A program made the position numbers and the translations under genes. Shown one piece after another: positions 1 through 12,478 of a stretch of DNA of 64,000 nt. Source of the stretch: Melanocharis versteri (taxonomy: Eukaryota; Chordata; Aves; Passeriformes; Melanocharitidae); NCBI GenBank assembly GCA_013397845.1, contig VZTG01000077.1:1-64000 (forward strand), read 5' to 3'. Each line of letters opens with the position of its first letter. The stretch's first letter is position 1. The notes beneath the pieces were generated by a model that was not told where the DNA came from, ran no database searches, and was given only the letters and a program-made list of their open reading frames with translations.

Positions 1-969
1 GGCTGTGATCCACCGCAACACCTACATAATAAATGTAGCTGCTGTCTTATAAATATCATTAACAGTTACCAAAGAAAAAGCAGTGTAATCCAGTAAACAG
101 CATATAAACTGAGGAGATGGCAATGTTCTGCTGTGGTCTTCATCATGTTTTCCTGTGTAACCTTTTCATGCTAACCAGTCCCACAGTCACATCCACAGTC
201 ACATGGCTTCCTAGTAAATTTTAGCCCTCTCTTCAAAATTTTTAACTATGTAATAATTGTTACACAAATTAGATTAGGCATATGGTGTCAGAATGTATAT
301 AAAATTCGAATATTATGTCTATCTGCAACATCATACCACATCCAAAAAGGACAACAGGATGCCTCCCTTCTCATCTCATTCTTTCTCCTGTCGAGAAAAA
401 AAAAAAAACAAATTATTAGGAAATATGTTTTCATTTCATTATGCATCAAAGTGAAAAAAGTAGATTCAAGGAGGAAGGAGCAAGGGAAGACAAGAAATGA
501 AAGAACAACTGATTAACTACAGTTCCTCTAGAAAGATACAAGAGAAGCAATGAGTAACTTAAGATTTATAATATCAACTGAGTTTACACTCTCCATCTTC
601 ATTAAATATTTTCAGGAAGATTGTGACATTGTAATAATGCTTCCCTATTTACCTGATCTAAAAGTCACTAAAGTTAATAGAAATATTTCTATTAATAGGG
701 ATAACATGACTTGTTTGGGAGGTAAATTTAGCTCTATGGATTGAACTTAAGGAAATCTCTGCAAACAGCAGAATTTATTAAAAAATGAAGGAAGGTTAGG
801 TTCTAAGGGTCATTGATTAGTGCTGTGTCCCTGCAGAGCAGGTAAAACTAAATACAACTAATTTCTACTAATATACAGTATTTTTTCATGGAGGTGAATG
901 GATCGTGCTGCGTGTCATGCTGTATTCTATGCTTGTTAATCTTTCTGTTTTTTAAGTGCATATTGTCTA
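1..969. other. Unique AT-rich sequence, no gene seen
   Basis: No known repeat or gene is recognisable. The stretch contains a perfect 12-bp tandem duplication (181-192 and 193-204, unit CCACAGTCACAT) and a 13-base A run at 396-408. A 64-codon open frame at 550-744 has no recognisable domain and no flanking splice sites, and looks like chance. Confidence 0.6.
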
Positions 970-2039
970 GCTTGAATTCAGCAAGGCTTTTGACACTGTC
1001 TCTCACAACATCCTCATAGGCAAGCTCAGAAAGCATGGGCTGGATGAATGGACAGAGAGGTAGATTGAGAAATGGCTGAACAGCAGATCCCAGAGGGATG
1101 TGATCAGTGGCACAGGGTCTAGTTGGAGGCCTGTCACTGGTGGTGTTCCCCAAGGTGCAATACTGGGCCCATTATTGTTTAACTTCTCCATCAATGACCG
1201 GGCAAGAGGACAGGTCCCTCCTCAGTGAGTTCACTGGTGACACAAAGCTGGGAGGAATGGTCAATACCCCAGAGAGCTGTGCAGCCCTTCAGAGGGACCT
1301 CGACAGGCTGGAGAGATGGGCAGAGAACTGCCTGAAATTCAACAAAGGGAAATGCAGGGCCCTGCACCTCATGTACCAGTAGAGGCCAAGGGCCGACCTG
1401 CTGGAAAGCAGCTCCGTGGAGAAGGACCTGAGGATCCTGACGGACAACAAGCTGTCCCTGAGCCAGCAGTGCCCTGTGGCCAAGGAGACCAATGGTGTCC
1501 TGGGGTGCATTAGGGACAGCATTGCCAACAGGTCTAGGTCGGTGATCCTGCCCCCCTACTGCCCTGGTGAGGCACATCTGGAGTGCTGTGTCCAGCTCTG
1601 GGCTCCTCAGCACAGGAGAGACATGGATGATGAAGGGATGGAGCATCTCTCTTAGGAGGAAAGGCTGAGGGAGCTGTTCAGCCTCCAGAAGAGACAACTG
1701 AGAGGGGAACCCATCAATGTCTGTCAGTATCTGCAGGGAGGTGTCAGAGGATGGATCAGGCTCTGCTCCATGGTGCCAGGCAATGAGATGAGAGGCAATG
1801 GGCAGAAACTGGTGCACAGGAAGTTCCACCTGAATATGAGGAGAACTTCTTTACTGTGCAGATAATCATACATTGGAACTGATTGCTCAAAAGGTTGTGG
1901 AGTCTCCCTCACTAGAGATATTCAATAACCACTGGGATGCAATCCTGTGTCATGTGCTCCGGGATGACCCTGCTTGAGCAGAGAGGTTGGAACAGATGAC
2001 CCACTGTGGTCCCTTCCAACCTAACCCGTTCTGTGATTA
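970..2039 (+). mobile_element. CR1 LINE, 5'-truncated, 3' part of ORF2 plus 3' UTR
   Basis: This is the longest CR1 (non-LTR retrotransposon) copy in the window. It keeps the end of the reverse-transcriptase domain. Motif A reads FSKAFDTVSH (977-1006), motif B reads VPQGAILGPLLFN (1144-1182) and the motif C region reads LSEFTGDTKLGG (1221-1256). The three motifs lie in three different frames, so at least two frameshifts separate them. In motif C the usual FADD is FTGD, so the first catalytic aspartate is lost. The endonuclease domain and the front of the reverse transcriptase are absent, the usual result of incomplete reverse transcription. The copy continues through the typical 'ctgttcagcctcc' region (about 1674-1686) and ends with the CR1 tail 'cccttccaacctaacc..ttctgtgatt'. 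It is a dead copy. Known of the family: CR1 is the main LINE of birds and inserts without long target duplications. Confidence 0.95.
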
Positions 2040-5000
2040 CAGAAATCATGTTAAGAATCAGAAAGATCTTGTGCCAATAAAGCTCAATTCTGTGTACACT
2101 TTAAAAATTTCCAAATGAAATATTCATTAGAATTCAACATTTTAAAAAGTTGGAACAGTAATATTGACTAGCTGCAATTGAACACTAATTGCTTGTCACA
2201 GTGTGATGGATGATTTTGTTATATACATGATTACATTTATATAATATACATTTATATCCTGCAGCACTACTGTTCTGTAATGAAGAGTCTGATTTTCTGG
2301 GGTAATAATAAAATACAATTTATAACTTAATAATATGAAAAAGCAATGCATTGATCTCTTTAAAATCACAGCAGAATTCTCCCCTGTGACTAATTGTGTA
2401 TTCTGATGTTCTTCCAATTTTACATCCCTCTGCAGAGCTTCCATGAATCTTTAATTCCCTTCAAATACAGTGATGCCAGAATCACTTTTCATCATCATGT
2501 CCACTCGGCTGAATTCCAATGATCTCCACAAAGCAGAGTATCAAATTATATCTCTGAGATTGATTACTTCACAATTATGAACTATAGTAAATGAACATTA
2601 AGTTTCATTACCCCATATACTCTTCTTGAAGGGTTTTCAAACAATATTTCCTCTGATTGTTCCAGATGCTTGAGAGTATTACAAGGTGGGAAAATAAAAC
2701 CACTTTCAATACCAAAACAAATTCTTTGGAAAAATTGTTTCCATAAATGTGATAATTTTTAATAAGTTCTTTCACTGTAGAAGTATTTCACTAAAATTGT
2801 AGAGAAATGTTCCTATACATAACATTATTTTTTTCTCTTTGATGAACATTATCTTTCACTGCTCAGAACCTCTAATTCATTACTTAGTTATGCAGTTTTC
2901 CCGTCTCTATTTTTCTTTAATTTAAGCACTGTAGTACATTTATATTTTGTGTTAATGAATCATGTCCATAATATTTCTTTTCTATTTTCAGATAAACTTC
3001 AGTGTTGTTTTCTTCACTGTTGCATTGCTAGTTCCTTCTTTATGAAGGAGAGAAATGCAAGAGCAATGCAATTTTAGTTTCTGTTTGCTATATCTTGAAA
3101 CTAATAATTTAAAAAAAAATTTCATTTGCAATTTTTTTTATAATGTTACACTGTTTTCTTAAGTATCTTACATTGGAAATTAAGTATTTAAGTTCTAAAA
3201 ATCTAGGGTTCTTAAACTATTTAAAATCTTTTATAATGTATTTTCATAATATCTGTATTTTTTATAAATATTTATTCTAGTGATAGGAAAAAACCCCACA
3301 TTAAATAATGGAAAGTATATATTACATATGTTGCATATTTTGTTCTACTGAAAACATATGAGAGATATGTAGCCCTTATGATTGTTTCTCTATCACCACG
3401 TTAAAAGCGCCTAAACCTGTAATTTCTCACTTTGAGTGGCTCAACTTTACCTTTGACTATAAGAAAATGTGTGGTAGTTACCTTCATAAGTAAAAAATTA
3501 TTACCAGCTCTTGGTACTATTTTTAGAAACAGTAAAGCTGAGAAGATGTAGCATAATTCCACGAAGTCCTATAATACAGTTGGTGAAGACCTTAATACTT
3601 GAGAGGGAGCAGAAAAAAAAAATTGAGAATAATATCAAAGAAAAATAAATCATCAACAATCTCCTGCCTTCCCTGAGGAAGGTCTGCAGGAGGTGAGAGC
3701 ACATGGCTTCACTGAACCCAGGAGAATTACCTGTAAGTTCATGATTCTCCTTTACAACCTGCTCCCCTTCTCCTGGTGGCAAGGCAGGTAGAGTATTCCT
3801 TCCACACTGGCTCACCACAGTTGAGCAGCATGGGATATTGGAGCAATTCACCCAATTTCCTCCTCTCTGTGCTGCAAATTAGACCGTGTACACATCCAAG
3901 TGTGTACTAAATGTAAGCAATAGAGCAAAATTTGTAAGAAGTGCAGTATATCAAACATTTATATTGCAAGGTAGCCTGCTTTCATTAATAGATGAAAAAT
4001 CCCTCTTTTTTCTTTCTTTTGTCCCCTTTAGTTCCTCTGTTTCTTGGTTGTCTACAGAAATGACCAGATAATGATATTCTCTGTATCAAGAATACACAAA
4101 AGTAGCACACTGCTATCTACTGAATTATGCCATACATGAGCTCAAAACCAGGAGCAAATCCCAACAGTTCTTCAACTTCATCATTTCCTGAGACAGTTTT
4201 ATTAAAGCTACAGCTAATAAACAAATTTTTCAATATGGGGCAGTGGACCCTGAAAGCATGGTCTGACCAGATGGGTACAAGGATGCAGACAAATAAATAA
4301 TTAAACATAAATGAGGCTTCACAGCTTCTGCAGGAAATCAGTGACAGATCTCATGCTCAGAGCATTAACATGACATGAATTCAAAAGGCCTGAAATTTAT
4401 GTGGACCATTAACACTGCACACATGTGCACAAACACATACAATTTCTTAATCAGTCCTGACTCTGTTTTCATGTACCAGCCCTAGGTCAGAAAGGGTGAA
4501 TGCTTCCAATCAATATCCAGTTGTTAGAGTAACAGCCATGTCCGTTCTGGATGGCTGAGCGGGTGAAAACATGTTTGTTCTACTTAATGTGACACAGTCC
4601 CGTCAAATTAACAACCACGGGAGCAGAAGCAGGCTTGCTTAATGGGCTGAAGTCAGTTCCACAGAGAATTATTATCAGCACTGAACCAATAGATCTGAAA
4701 CCTCATTACTAAAGGTTTATTTGCCGATAATAACTAAAGGCACACTTTATGTACATAGGTGTTTTCTAATTTTAAAGATACAACATGGTACAGTACTCAG
4801 TAAACAGACTGTTTTTAAATTGACATAACCTCAAGATAACATCTGTATATTATGTGAGTAGTAGAGTTATTTAGACAAGCCCCCCTGTTCAATTAAACTA
4901 CAATATATACTAACCTTGTAAATGCAAAGAATTTCCTTTTTCTACTGTGAGTCAATTATAACTATACAGGATATGCAACAAAGGTGAACCCCAATATATA

Positions 5001-7707
5001 AGCCATAACCAAGGTCTGAAACACGATTTTTAGCTCCCCTGCATATTGCTAGAATATAGTAACTGATAGTGGTCAAAAGTCTGCTTCAGTCTGGAGCAGC
5101 TTTTTGTCACAGGCAGGCAGAACTCCTTGCCATGCAGTGGTCAAATTCTGGTAGTCGGATTGACAGATCCTCTTCCTTTTTTCCTTACTATAAGAATGAT
5201 GTCTAGAGGTAAAAATAGGAAAGTCAACCGCAATCATTCAAAAAAATGCCTTTTGATCAGAAATGGCTGAAATTTGTCTTACTTGATAGCACTTGGTGCT
5301 CATCTATGAGAGATGCAGGGATACAGCCCAGATAATTCTGCTATGAGAAGGGAGAGTAAGAAAGACAGAGGCGCAGAGCTCAGTTTACTTTTCCTTTGGG
5401 AATGGAAAAATTAAGATGGCAAATGATGTTTGTGGGGGAATATTTTTCTTTCCAAAGGAGTACCATGGCTAGCCTAGCTTTCCAGAGCTCTCAGCATTTT
5501 GTTTTCCTCAGCTATCTATCTGCTGCCACAGCCAAATGGTTACTTTGCCTTCACACAGAACCAGCCCTGAGCATTCCCATGTGCAAAGGATAATTTTACA
5601 TAGTTCATAGCCTTGGCCATTCCTGGCTGATTTCCACTGGGAAATCAAAATTCAGCAGATTGCAAGATTAATTCCCTGCCACATTTCAAAAAACACACTG
5701 TAAACTACAGAAAGGCTTAGAAATTCATATGGGAAATTTTAATATTAGTGTAATTCTACCTAAAATTGCTCTCTATAGTTCTCATTTTTGCTTCTAAATA
5801 TTGTAGATTAAATTAGTAATCCAACACTGAAAAATAATCAAAATGAAATAGAATAATTAGTTTATGAGAAGATCTAATAAAGGAAAATGTTGGGCCCACG
5901 TATTAAATTCTTCTGTAAGTAGGTTTGGAGGAAGTGTTTAGTCAAAATTATTCAGTAGAAGACCATCCAAATTATTCCATAGAAAATTTTATTTTCAGTT
6001 ATTTTTTTTTGTTATTTTTCTACCTTAAAGGTCTGCTTACTACAGACAGGTCAGAATTTTAAGCGGAAAAACGAAAACCCTTAGATGCTCAAAACCAGAA
6101 ATGTTTTGGCTGCAGCTAAACATTCTTTGAGTAGGAGATGTTGCCACTTAAGAATGATAGGATTTGCAGGCGCTTTTTTTGTGAGATAGTAAGGAGCATG
6201 AGACAGAAAGACACAGATCACATACACTTAGCAGTCTCCGGACTTAGGAAGAGCAGAGGTATGACCAAAAGGCCTGTAAGACATCTATGGTTATTCCAAT
6301 TTCTTTATATATTGGAACAAAACTGCTAAAATATTGCAGTTCTGCCATGTATACTGAAGCAGAAATATTTTTTAAATCTCAAAAAAATTTGTGAAAGAAG
6401 TCTAAGACGTGGGAAGGTGTGGGAAGGTTTAACCTACCACTGTCTCACTAATACAGTTTGTGTTTCCACCATAGGATTTGTATAGAATACGGTTTTCTAT
6501 AATAAAACAAAATAATCAATTTAATCAATCAAACAGTCAAAGCTTTGGCAGCATCTGGAATTTACAATAGTCAATGAAGAAAAGCAAATAAACCTTTATT
6601 GAAGAGATAATTATTCTAACATTTGGCAGAACTCTCTAAGGATTTTTTCCTTAAATTTTTGCTGCTAAAGATTTCTATACCTCCTAAATCCAAATTTAAT
6701 TACCTCTCTGCTTGCCAGACCTTGGAGAACATACTTGCATCTGTTTTATTAATTTATATTTGCCTCTGAGTTTTTCAGCAACACCCTCCCACACGTTGTC
6801 TTCTGGGGAGTTATCAATACTGCCCATTGCATTTGAAAAGTCAGATAGGAGAGAAAAAGGGAAAAGAGAGGAAAAAACCCCTTAGTTTCTCTGATTTGGC
6901 AGTTAACTGCCTGAACATATGGAGGTGGGCACAGTTCATATCTTTTTTAGAGTACTTTTGTTGTTGAAGTGTAATCCACATCCAACAATTTGCTGCTTTA
7001 TATGCCTCATGCTAAATTTCCAATTCTTCAGGAATTCAAGGAAATTTGAGATTTGGGAAGGGGAACATGGAAAAATTACTTCAGATGAGATCCTGGCCTC
7101 ACAAACTCAGTCATATTTTGTTACTGATTTAGGCAGAAACAGAATCTCATCTGGTTTGGTCTGCCATTTTCTCTTGCTGTGGCCTCAGCAGCATCCCTTG
7201 CCAAACATCATAGAAACAACAGCCTGTGATCAGAAACTGCCAAAATAAATTGAGTTTCAAACTGTTTAGCCAATAAGTAAAAAGCTAACTCATTGGGATT
7301 TCATGAGAAAACCAAATGGTGAAGTGCAAAGCATTATAAAATGGGAGGGTGTCTATTCTGGAGGCAAGGAGAAAAAAGCCTGCTATTTTTTGACATGTGT
7401 CAGTCAAAAAACAGGACTTGTTCAAGAGATGACACATACTTGTATACCTCTGCCTGGTAATAAAATACTCTAAATCTATCAGTACCGACAACTCAGCTGG
7501 AAAAACACAGAATCATAATCTTCTTAAAAAGAATGCATGGGCAAAAGTATAAGACAAGCATTTGTAGGATAAGAGAATAAAAACCATAAAGTTTATTTGC
7601 ATGAATAGTCAGTAGTTTTACATATTTTCCTTTTTAGCTTAGTAAAATATTTTCTTATGAGTTGTCTAAAATGATATATTCATTCTAAGACTGTCTGCAT
7701 TACAAAG
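2040..7707. other. Unique AT-rich sequence, no gene seen
   Basis: No recognisable transposable element or gene. About 2050-3400 is especially AT-rich with several T and A runs. Open frames here (for example minus 3501-3851 and plus 6919-7248) lack any recognisable domain, and their composition follows the local base content. A CAG|GTAATT-like donor lies on the minus strand near 3730, but no matching exon was found. Confidence 0.55.
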
Positions 7708-8252
7708 AATGTTGCCAGCAGGCCAAAGGAGGTGATTCTTTCCTGCTGCTCAGCACAAATGGGACACAACTGGAGTGCTGGCTCCAGTTCTGGGCTCCCC
7801 AGTACAAAAGAGATATGGACATAACTGGTGCAAATCCAGTGAAGGGCCGCAAACATGTCTGAGGGATTGAAGCATCTGTCACATGAGGAAAGCTGAGAGA
7901 GGCTGGGTTTTCTAGGTTGGGGAAGGTTCTTGCATATCTCATCAATAGATTAAGTGCTGGGTGGTAGGGAGGGGAGAAGAGATGGAGCCAGATACTTCTT
8001 GATAGTAGCCAGTGATGAGAGAAGAGGCAATGGAAAGAAATAAAAACACAGGAAATGCAATTTACACTGAAGTAAAAACCTGATTACTGTAAGAGTGGTT
8101 AAACAGTGTAGCAGGTTTCTCGAGAAGATTGTGGAGCCTTCAGTGCTGGAGATACTAAAATCCAACTGAACAAGTTTCTGCTGTAGAATGAGCTGACCTA
8201 GATGATTTCCAGCAGTCTTTTCCAGAAAGACATTCTGTGACTTTGTGATTTT
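7708..8252 (+). mobile_element. CR1 LINE, 3' fragment (old copy)
   Basis: The fragment starts in the 'gccagcagg..gaggtgattct' part of CR1 ORF2 and runs through 'ctggagtgctggctccagttctggg' into the 3' UTR. It ends in 'cattctgtgactttgtgattttg', a degraded form of the CR1 terminal octamer repeat. Many substitutions and small gaps separate it from the better copies in this window, so it is old. It encodes nothing intact; open frames over it on both strands (minus 7700-7945, minus 7950-8273) are shadows of the repeat. Confidence 0.85.
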
Positions 8253-11200
8253 GTAGGCTGAGTTTACAACCACCTTTATGTATAATTACTCTCACAGGGA
8301 GGAGGCACAGGCTCCTTAATGTCACAGACCACACTGTGCTCAGACCACATCCTGAATTTAGATGAGCCTGGGTTCAGAATCTCTCATCACACGTAAGAAG
8401 TTGTCTGCTCCTTAACTAGGTGGAGAGGATATTCAAGGGGCACAAAAGAAAGCTGGATTCAGTAAAATGGGCAGGAGTTATTTCTAGAGGAATATCACTG
8501 ACACATTTCCAGAAGTAAGCATCACCCTAGAAGACCTAGGAGGCACATTAACAAATTTAATTTCATTTTAATACAGAAAAGATCTGCCACTGATTTTTAT
8601 TTACAATGTATCAGATTACAATTGTTTAGTTATTTGTTTTTCATATATCTTTCTAAAGGCTGGCTTCCCTCTTGGCTGATTCATATCAAATAGGGTTATA
8701 AATATCACAGCTGTTTAGTGCAGAGAGCACAGGTGTGTATTGGTTTCAGCAGTCATGCAGGACAATTTTCTGGCCCATAATATGTGAATTCACTGAATGC
8801 TGGCAGCAGATTGAAAGTGGAAATGGAGGCTGTACATATGCACAAGAGGGTACTCAGAACAGACATCTGCCATCCTTATACACATGTACAGCATCAGAGG
8901 AAAACAATGAAATGTGTCTTAGGACATACATGCTTCAGAGAGGGAGCTCTTAAGAACCCCATCTAGAGCTCTGGATGTAAAGAGTTTTCTGAAAAAAACC
9001 CCTCTTTTTGTGTTCCCTAACATCACAACTTATCCCTAGGAGAGGTGAAAAACAAGGGCTGTAACCAAGCAACAATATATAATCTTTACGATTCCTTCTC
9101 TTTTCAAAACAAAACAGACTCATCGCACCACTCCATCTTTTCTTCATCAACATAGGCAACATAGAGCACCACTTGGACACAAACAAACAAGAGCCTTTGT
9201 GTTTCATTGTTCCTCCAAAGTAAATAAACAAGATATATTAATATATTAAGCTCTTTAAATCTATTTGTAAATCCTCCTTTCATCTGAATACAATGCAATG
9301 CTGACAAGCAAACTGCTAGAAAACACAGATTGCTCAGACTGAAAGCATGTTAGACAATCACAGACAAAACTTCTGTTGCAGAATCATGTATGAGTCTCCT
9401 GTACAGTAAATGTAGATCTGTACAATTAATTGAGTTGCTGGTTTACTAGAAAGAAATAAGTCTTAATAAATAAAATTAAAAATATTAGATTCTCAAATGA
9501 TAAAAAAAGTCCTCACACACTTAAACTTTGAGTCTTTGATTTAAAGTAATTATTTAATTGAAACTAGAAGACATGATAATAAGTCTTTGGAAAAGTCAGG
9601 TAAAACATTCAAATAGTTGGGGGAGATTATGTTTATTTCCCCATATGTAAAAAGCTTCTATTTACTTTCAAAATAATTTTTACTTTCAGTGGAAGAAGAG
9701 AAGGGAGGAAAGCTTCACTTACTATTAATTTTCCTAATAACTAGCTTTGTTTATAACATGCTGACTTTCAAATAGATGCACTACAGCAACAGCTTCCAAA
9801 GAAGCACATTCCTACAACTAAATACATTAATGCAGCTAAAAAAAGCTGTATCCATTAAGTAGTTCACATCTTTTCCACTTCAGTTGCTGAAACATTTAAG
9901 TTGCTTTGACATCCATGTTGTGTAATAAAGTGAGAAAGGATGTAATTTCTAATTGATGATCAATGCAGCCTGCACTATATCAACAGTTTGTCATAATTAC
10001 ATTATCTATTACTGAGTGGCACTTTCCTTCTTCCACAATTTACTTGTAAGTAACACTGTACATCACAAGATATTCAGTGGGCATTTAAAACAGAAATATA
10101 AAAGCTGAAAAAACCACCTAAAATGAATGCGTTAGTCTCAGGGTTTCAGTATAGCGAAATAAATGTTCTTAAGAGAAACTCTAGAATGAAAGGCATTTCT
10201 TAAATTCTCTCCCAAAAGACAGACACAACTTTTAGCTGAAAGTGAGTAGAATCAATGTGATGAATGACAGGCCAACTGCTTAATTTAACTAGAGATGTAC
10301 ATTTGTTATTGTCAGATACGCAACTTTACTGAAGTCACGTCCAACCCACACATTATCTCAGATAATCACTTGCAAGATGTCTCAGGTGAAATATGTCATA
10401 ACCTTCAGAGATAAGATAAAAGTACAACTAATGTATACTGTTCTATGGTTTTGCAGGGCAGATTCCATGGGACACAACCTGCTTGTATTGCCTTGCAATC
10501 AAATTAAATTTTATGAAAACTATGTGGCAAGCTGTTGGTATATGGCAGGTCTCTCTGATTAGATGTATTCGACCCTGGTATAGCCTCCTTTTCTTCTGCA
10601 GTTGCCTTTTGTAATGTTTTGCAATCAGGAAATGATTCATGGTGAGTAACTCGACAAATTTAGGCAATAGATACAGAACCTACACAAGGGCACAAGAATG
10701 TCTTTCGGGAGCACACAGGAGAACTTGCGCATAAATATATATCTTTTTGAAGAAAGTTTGTTTACAGACGTGTAAGTCTGATCATTATTTGAAGGCACAG
10801 ACTGTTTGAAGCACTTTTGCTATGATGATCTGAAAGTACCACATTGAAAAAGAAACTGTTTCTGAGACTATTAGGGGTAACTACTTCTATTCATCAAAAG
10901 CAATCATTCCTATTCCTCAGGTAGATGTGCATAACTTGAGAATCCAGACAGGACTTTAACAACCCCTGCAGTTTTACCTGGAAATATGGTGATGTCAGAT
11001 GGGTACTTAAGGTCTTTGTAGACAGATTTGTGCTAGCTTTGAACTGGCTGTTGTAAGCACATATTGCAATGTGGTTGGGGAAGTCCTGAACACAAAATAC
11101 ATCACAGCTCTATGTAAATAGGTGATTAGCCCAAGTTTGGTTGTGTGCATGGTACCGGTATGCAACTCAGGTCATCTGAAATTGCTGATTGTCATGTAAG

Positions 11201-12044
11201 CATACTCTCAGAATTAGACAGAGGAACACAAGTGCTTTGTGAGAATAAAGAAGGTAGAGAATGTGAGTAACTTTTCACACTCCCTCATGAGGTTTTGGAT
11301 GGTAAAACAAAACTTAAATAGAAGACAAAATTTCTGTGGTTCCCCCACCTTTCCTGCCTCAGACAGTCTATGGGAGCTGGCATTGACTCATTCTCTAGGA
11401 ATTTAAAGTTCTTTTGCATGACTAGTGTATCAGAAAAGGTCACTAGTGCAATTAATGTCCATTAATACCATTCCACAAAATGATTAGAAAACACTATAAC
11501 AAGAGATCTTTGGTCCAAAACATTATTTTTAGGTATGTATGTGCATAAACTCTCAATCTCTGTCTGGTAACTGCAGCAAAAGCTTATAAAATAGATTTGG
11601 GATTCTGAAGGTATTACCTGCTTGAACTCAATCATCACTGGATGTGTAAGCTTTGCATTTTAGTTTGCAAGTTTACCAACCAGAACCACATTCATCCACA
11701 TTATCTTTTCTATAAGCAAGAATTATATACAGTGAGCTCACTCTAAATAAGCTTACAGGCCATTAAAGAGTGGCCTCATGTTATTGCTGTTCACCATAAA
11801 AGGGCAGATCAGGTTGACAACCAGTTATGTCATTTTTCATGAATCAGAAAAGAAATAAGTATCCTAAAGATAGGAAAAACAGGGCTTAGCACTACTTATG
11901 GGTCCAAGCATGGGGAGAAAAGTACCTGTGGAGAGTGACTGATGAGGAGAGGACTGGAAGAAGGGAATAGCTCTTGGAATAAAATAGAAAACCAGCCTCA
12001 GCTTGTTAATATTCTATACCATCCTTTTTGCTTTGCTTACAAAC
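8253..12044. other. Unique AT-rich sequence with one micro-exon-like site
   Basis: No repeat family recognised. The stretch holds the 40-nt exon-like site at 10602-10641 (separate entry). A segment around 9930-10060 contains homeodomain-type TAATTA/ATTA cores in a dense, non-repetitive context and could be a conserved noncoding element, but that cannot be judged without an alignment. Confidence 0.5.
10602..10641 (+). other. Micro-exon-like segment (unproven)
   Basis: The segment is preceded by a strong polypyrimidine acceptor (CCTCCTTTTCTTCTGCAG, ending at 10601) and followed directly by a near-consensus donor (ATG|GTGAGTAAC). It is 40 nt long and open in two frames. One reads LPFVMFCNQEMIHG; the other, with two leading bases, reads AFCNVLQSGNDS. 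Neither peptide is recognised. It could be a small coding exon, a noncoding-RNA exon or a chance splice-site pair. The splice sites are among the best matched pair in the window, but short pseudo-exons are common in vertebrate introns. Confidence 0.2.
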
Positions 12045-12478
12045 ATGGACCTGTTGGACCGAGTCCAGATGGATGGACCCCCACTCCTATGAAGACAAGC
12101 TGAGAGAGCTGGAGTTGTTCAGCCTCAAGAAGAAAGGACTCTGGGGAGACCTTAGAACACCTTTCAGTAACTAAAGGGGCTACGGGAGAGCTGGAGAGGG
12201 ACTTCTTACAAGGGCGTAGGACAAGGGGGAATGGCTTCAAACTGAAAGAAGGGAGGTTTAGATTAGAAGTAAGAAATCCTCCCTGTGAGAGTGGTGAGGC
12301 CCTGGCACACTTTGCCCATAGAAGTTGTGGATGCCCCATCCCCGGAAGTGTTCAAGGCCAGGATGGACTAGAGCAACCTGGCATAGTGGGAGGTGTCCCT
12401 GTCCATGCGAGTGGGCATTGGAACTAGATGATCTCTAAGATCTCTTCCACCCCAAACTATTCTATAATTCTATGATTC
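12045..12478 (+). mobile_element. CR1 LINE, 3' fragment
   Basis: A well-preserved CR1 3' end. It begins at 'gttggaccgagtccag' and contains 'tatgaagacaagctgagagag', 'gttgttcagcctcaagaag' and 'gagaccttagaacacc'. It then has the 3' UTR with 'ggaactagatgatctctaag' and the terminal octamers 'tattctataattctatgatt'. It is 5'-truncated to about 430 bp and holds no intact reading frame. The 100-codon minus frame over it (12037-12339) is an antisense shadow. Confidence 0.95.

Noticed and set aside
1191..1829. 212-codon open frame on the minus strand, the longest in the window
   Set aside because: It lies entirely antisense to the CR1 copy at 970-2039. The GC-rich CR1 sequence is low in stops on the opposite strand, and no protein family is recognisable.
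7507..7520. ACACAGAATCATAAT resembling a minus-strand CR1 3' terminus
   Set aside because: The sequence to its right shows none of the CR1 3' UTR blocks, so the short match is probably chance.
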